DNA of 64,000 nucleotides from Nocardia flavorosea. Its GTDB lineage: Bacteria; Actinomycetota; Actinomycetes; Mycobacteriales; Mycobacteriaceae. The notes under the pieces are model-generated. The model made no database searches, was not told the DNA's origin, and was given only the letters and a program-made list of their open reading frames with translations. The stretch lies in contig NZ_JADLQL010000001.1 of assembly GCF_015477805.1 (NCBI RefSeq), positions 744,001 through 808,000 of the forward strand. The letters run 5' to 3'. Position numbers and translations under genes: made by a program. Each line of letters starts with the position of its first letter. Within the stretch, counting starts at the first letter, position 1. Shown here piece by piece: positions 60,900-64,000 of this stretch.

Positions 60900-61883
60900 A
60901 TGAGTGAATTCGGACAACAACCACTGCTGCCGCCGCGTCAGCACGGCACATCGTGGCGTGAATCGGAGTATCGGACCATCGTGTCGCAACTCCGAGCCGG
61001 TAAGAATCTGCCCGAGATAGCCGATGAGCTCGGCCGCACCCCGTCCGCGGTGCGGGCCGCGCTGCGCAATTTCATACCCCCGCAGGAAAGAGTCCGCGCC
61101 GCCGAACGCGCCGGCTGGATTCGGGATCGGCTGGCCACCGAGCCGGAGTGGGATTGGTGGGCGGTCGTTGTGGACAACCACCGCCACGGCCCGTCCGCGC
61201 TGTGGTTCACCGACCACGAGCATCTCGCCCGGCAGGCGTGGCGCGAGCGTACGCCGATGCCGGTTCTGGCCCAGCGGCTCGGCACCGCGGAGATCGAGGT
61301 GGCCGGATTCCTGCGGGCCCTGGGGCTGGCCGAAAGCCTGGCCGAGGTGGCCGACCGGCTCGGCGCCACGCCGGGGCAGGCGCTGGCCAAACGAGTGAAC
61401 GCGGCCCGGGACCAGGATCTCTCCGGCGGCTGGGTACTGGTCGTCGACGGTGCGGCAGGCACCGTGCAGCATCGGAGTGCGCCGATACGGCGGCATGTTT
61501 CGGTGCACGAGAGCCGCGCGGCCGCCGAGGACGGTCGCGATCGGGTGCTGCACCGCCACCGCCGGACCGTCGGCGACAGTTCCGCGCCGGTGTGGTGGAC
61601 CATCGCCCACCGCGGGATCGGCGATGCGGCCGGCCGCACCTACTGCGGGGTGTACAACCCGCAGGCGGCGCCCAGCGGTGTCCGTGCCGATGCTCTCGGA
61701 GTCGGCGACCGAATCCGCATCGCCGGATCGGATGGCCGGCCGGTGGACGCGATCGTCGAATCGCTGACCCGGCGCGGCGAGGTGGTACTCGCAGATCTCG
61801 GCCCGGTCGGCGACTCCCGGGTTCACCAGGTGATCGAATTCGAGGCCGGGGAACGGGTGGAGGTGCTCGGCCGCGAGGCGTAG
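60900..61883 (+). CDS. Unknown protein with several helix-turn-helix-like repeats
   Basis: 327 residues, soluble. The N-terminal half seems to hold three helix-turn-helix-like units: IVSQLRAGKNLPEIADELGR (about 28-47), RTPMPVLAQRLGTAEIEVAG (about 118-137) and SLAEVADRLGATPGQALAKR (about 147-166). The C-terminal half is beta-rich and contains a PVWWTIAHRGIGD segment. I recognise no family. It may be a DNA-associated regulator of a lineage-specific kind. ATG 60900 is preceded by GGGG; a GTG one codon earlier is also possible. Convergent with the MFS exporter gene. Confidence 0.7.
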   Translation: MSEFGQQPLLPPRQHGTSWRESEYRTIVSQLRAGKNLPEIADELGRTPSAVRAALRNFIPPQERVRAAERAGWIRDRLATEPEWDWWAVVVDNHRHGPSALWFTDHEHLARQAWRERTPMPVLAQRLGTAEIEVAGFLRALGLAESLAEVADRLGATPGQALAKRVNAARDQDLSGGWVLVVDGAAGTVQHRSAPIRRHVSVHESRAAAEDGRDRVLHRHRRTVGDSSAPVWWTIAHRGIGDAAGRTYCGVYNPQAAPSGVRADALGVGDRIRIAGSDGRPVDAIVESLTRRGEVVLADLGPVGDSRVHQVIEFEAGERVEVLGREA

Positions 61884-61902
61884 CCGCCGCGACGCCGGGC
61901 CG

Positions 61903-63315
61903 CTACCGGCCGGATCCGGAGCGGCCCGGCATGAGGGCGCCCGCACCGACGATGGCCACCGTCATCACCAGCACCGCCACGAATACCAGGTGCACGCCCT
62001 CGGCCAGCGCCGCGGGCGTCGGTACGGCCGCGTCACCGACCCGTGAGTTGACCAGTGCCCCGAACACGGCCACGCCGACCGCGCTGCCGATCGACCTGGC
62101 GAACATATTCGCCGACGTCACCACGCCGCGTTCGTTCCAGGAGGTGGCGGTCTGCGCGGCGATCAGAGTCGGACTGGCCACCAGGCCCATCCCGAGGCCG
62201 ATCAGGAAACAGGTGGCCGCGATCTGCCCGATCGACGATCCGGCGTCGATGAACAGCGTGGCGGACGCGCCGATGGTGGCGAGAACACCGCCGAGGACGG
62301 CAGTGAAGCGGAAACCGATCCGCAGGTACACCCGGCCGGATTGGGAGGCCGAGATCGGCCATCCCAGAGTGAGCGCGCCCACGGTCAGCCCACCGACCAG
62401 GGCACTCGCGCCCAGCACCCCCTGGGTGAAGGTCGGGACGTAGGAAGTCAGGCCGAGCAGAAGCGCGCCGACCAGTAGCGAGATCGCCGAACTCGCCAGC
62501 ACCACTCGCCGGGTGAAAAGCCACAACGGCAGGATCGGATTCGCGGCCCGGCGCTCCACGAGGACGAACACCACCAGCGCGGCCACGCCGCCGGCGAAGA
62601 TCCCGATACCGGCCGGCGAACCCCACGCCCACGACCGGCCGCCTTCGAGCAGGCCCAGGATCACCGCTCCCGCGCCGGTGGTCAGCAGGATCGCGCCGGG
62701 ATAGTCGAGGCGGGTCCGCTGCCGGGGCACGGTTTCGGTGAAATGGCGGGCCAGCATCCAGGCCGCCCAGGCCGATAGCGGCAGATTGATCAGGAATATC
62801 CAGCGCCAGCCGAGGTAGTCGGCGAATACCCCGCCGAGCAGGGGCCCGGCCACCGAGGACAGGGCCCAGACTCCGGCGATATATCCCTGGGCTTTCGCGC
62901 GTTCGGCGAGGGTGTAGATATCGCCGGCGATGGTCATGGTCATCGGCTGGATGGCGCCCGCGCCGATGCCCTGGATTCCCCGGAAAACGATGAGCCACAT
63001 CATGTTCCCGGCAAGCCCGCACAGCAGCGAACCGAGCGCGAATACCGCGATACCGAACAGGATCACCGGTTTGCGGCCCACCATATCCGCGACCTTGCCG
63101 TAGATGGGCACGGTGACCGCCTGCGCGAGCAGGTAGATGGAGAACAGCCAGGGGAACTGAGCGAAACCGCCGAGGCTCGAGGTGATGGAGAGCACCGCGG
63201 TCGCGATGATCGTCGAATCGAGCGCGATCAGCCCGGTGGCAAGCATCAGGGAGCCGAGTATCGCGCCGCGGTCGGAGCGAAGCCCAACGCCGGCCTTTGC
63301 GGTATCCGCCACCAC
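61903..63315 (-). CDS. MFS drug-efflux transporter, DHA2 (EmrB/QacA) family
   Basis: 470-residue, 14-helix major facilitator. Motif A is GKVADMVGRKPVILFG (about 72-87), motif C GVWALSSVAGPLLGGVFAD (about 152-170), and the N-terminal LDSTIIATAVLSI is the DHA2 signature. Exports drugs or lipids by proton exchange. GTG 63315 has GAGGAGAGGAG upstream; the track of sequence before it lacks a second site. Divergent from a lipoprotein gene with a strong inverted repeat between them; no TetR/MarR regulator is adjacent. Confidence 0.93.
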   Translation of the reverse strand: MVADTAKAGVGLRSDRGAILGSLMLATGLIALDSTIIATAVLSITSSLGGFAQFPWLFSIYLLAQAVTVPIYGKVADMVGRKPVILFGIAVFALGSLLCGLAGNMMWLIVFRGIQGIGAGAIQPMTMTIAGDIYTLAERAKAQGYIAGVWALSSVAGPLLGGVFADYLGWRWIFLINLPLSAWAAWMLARHFTETVPRQRTRLDYPGAILLTTGAGAVILGLLEGGRSWAWGSPAGIGIFAGGVAALVVFVLVERRAANPILPLWLFTRRVVLASSAISLLVGALLLGLTSYVPTFTQGVLGASALVGGLTVGALTLGWPISASQSGRVYLRIGFRFTAVLGGVLATIGASATLFIDAGSSIGQIAATCFLIGLGMGLVASPTLIAAQTATSWNERGVVTSANMFARSIGSAVGVAVFGALVNSRVGDAAVPTPAALAEGVHLVFVAVLVMTVAIVGAGALMPGRSGSGR

Positions 63316-63451
63316 CGGCGTACTCCTCTCCTCGGACAACAGACAGGCCAACACGGCCGTCCGGTCACGCTATTCCCGCACCGCCCGGCCCGGCGCCGGG
63401 ATTTCCACATAGTGGAAGAGTTGCTGCCGCGATACCGGCGGAAACCGGCTT

Positions 63452-63479
63452 GTGCCGCGACGCAACAGCGTCGCGGCAC
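63452..63479. repeat. 12-bp inverted repeat between divergent MFS and lipoprotein genes
   Basis: GTGCCGCGACGC-AACA-GCGTCGCGGCAC: perfect arms with a 4-nt loop, 137 bases before the MFS start and 61 before the lipoprotein start. A hairpin in a 5' UTR or an operator; a smaller copy (GTGCCGCAGCAC) follows at 63506-63517. Confidence 0.65.
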
Positions 63480-63539
63480 CCCTGTGAGGGCCCACAGATA
63501 CCCTGTGCCGCAGCACAACCCGCGGCTAGCATCCGCGGA

Positions 63540-64000
63540 ATGACGAAATCGACAGCCGTCCCGGGCAGCCTCGTTCGCCACCGGCTGCTGTGGTGCGTTC
63601 TCGCCGCCGCGCTCGGGACCGGAGCCTGCGGACCGGCGGATGTCACGGATCCGGCCGCGGTATGGGACCCCTGTGACCTGCCCGCCGATCTGATCGCCGA
63701 GGCCGGGTTCCCGGCCGGATCGCAACGCCGGGATGTCGCCGCGGAGCCGGGCTGGGCGGGGTGTGGCTGGAGCAGCGGCGAGGCCGTGGTGCGGGTGCTG
63801 TTCACCACCGCCGGGTCCCCGGCGGACGTAGGCGGCGCCGGTGCCACCCACACCGAGATCACCGTGGCGGACCGAGCCGGGCAGCGAGTGCAGCCGGCAG
63901 CCGCCGATCCCGCGGTGACTTGCACGGTGGTATTGCCCACCGAGGACGGCGGCCTTATCCGGGTCCGGCTGGACAGCGCCGGCCCCGGAACCGGCGGCGA
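63540..64000 (+). CDS. DUF3558-family lipoprotein (cut by window end)
   Basis: At least 153 residues, with no stop before the window ends. Signal peptide with lipobox GTGAC (Cys30), then WDPCDLPADLIAEAGF, the usual opening of DUF3558 mycobacterial-type lipoproteins, with a Cys-Gly-Trp pair (AGCGWSSGE) further on. These are surface lipoproteins of unknown role, abundant in Nocardia and mycobacteria. ATG 63540 is supported by the fit of the signal peptide; upstream GGCTAGCATCCGCGGA holds no strong ribosome site. Confidence 0.85.
   Translation, partial: MTKSTAVPGSLVRHRLLWCVLAAALGTGACGPADVTDPAAVWDPCDLPADLIAEAGFPAGSQRRDVAAEPGWAGCGWSSGEAVVRVLFTTAGSPADVGGAGATHTEITVADRAGQRVQPAAADPAVTCTVVLPTEDGGLIRVRLDSAGPGTGG

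Noticed and set aside
1-64000. tRNA, rRNA, prophage or insertion sequence
   Set aside because: No transposase, integrase or phage structural protein, no terminal inverted repeats with target duplications, and no cloverleaf with a T-loop motif was noticed by eye; a tRNAscan run would be decisive.

Overview
This is GC-rich DNA (about 70 % by eye) with many GTG and TTG starts. It carries WhiB, GarA, a DUF3558 lipoprotein, DinB/DUF664 and KstR-type operator boxes. It fits a chromosome of the order Mycobacteriales, most likely Nocardia or a close relative; the species cannot be told. I see no phage, insertion sequence, CRISPR, rRNA or tRNA.

Region 1 (1-13.2 kb): malate synthase G; a candidate very small gene, an HNH protein and a WhiB regulator; a solute-binding/VWA membrane protein; then, on the minus strand, the order known from mycobacteria: CDP-alcohol phosphatidyltransferase, gcvH, garA, ftsR-like merR, DUF151 nuclease, second merR and gcvP. 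A tandem glycine riboswitch sits before gcvP. glcB and the glycine-cleavage genes join glyoxylate, glycine and C1 metabolism, and GarA links this block to kinase control of the 2-oxoglutarate node.

Region 2 (13.7-27.5 kb): DUF2252, a NERD-like membrane protein, PAP2 phosphatase, acyl-CoA oxidase-like flavoprotein, ThrE-type exporter, heme oxygenase, FAD-binding dehydrogenase, a small conserved protein containing a 45-nt palindrome, an IclR regulator, and a translationally coupled thioredoxin and Ser/Thr kinase pair.

Region 3 (27.7-37.6 kb) is the most interesting part. A minus-strand operon (DUF1214 protein, SDR, sulfotransferase) faces an IclR regulator that is followed by cysD and cysNC, which make PAPS, the sulfotransferase co-substrate. 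Two near-consensus KstR boxes lie in the two control regions, and a weaker one precedes a thioesterase gene. I infer a sulfonation unit with its own PAPS supply, switched on with sterol catabolism.

Region 4 (37.8-49.1 kb): DinB-type protein, leuA with a leucine leader peptide and attenuator, GntR/FadR regulator, orphan ABC ATPase, TetR regulator, and a molybdenum-hydroxylase cluster (MocA-like, XdhC, large, FAD and 2Fe-2S subunits, CoxG-like protein) of unknown substrate.

Region 5 (49.1-64 kb): an SMR pump and TetR behind a perfect 30-bp palindrome; a DUF305/DUF6153 pair; about 0.9 kb without genes holding a pure octamer array; an orphan two-helix membrane protein; a lone acyl carrier protein; a DUF4334 protein and zinc alcohol dehydrogenase facing a TetR; another TetR facing a flavin monooxygenase and a Tat-exported flavoprotein; two proteins of unknown function; an MFS exporter; and the start of a DUF3558 lipoprotein cut by the window end.
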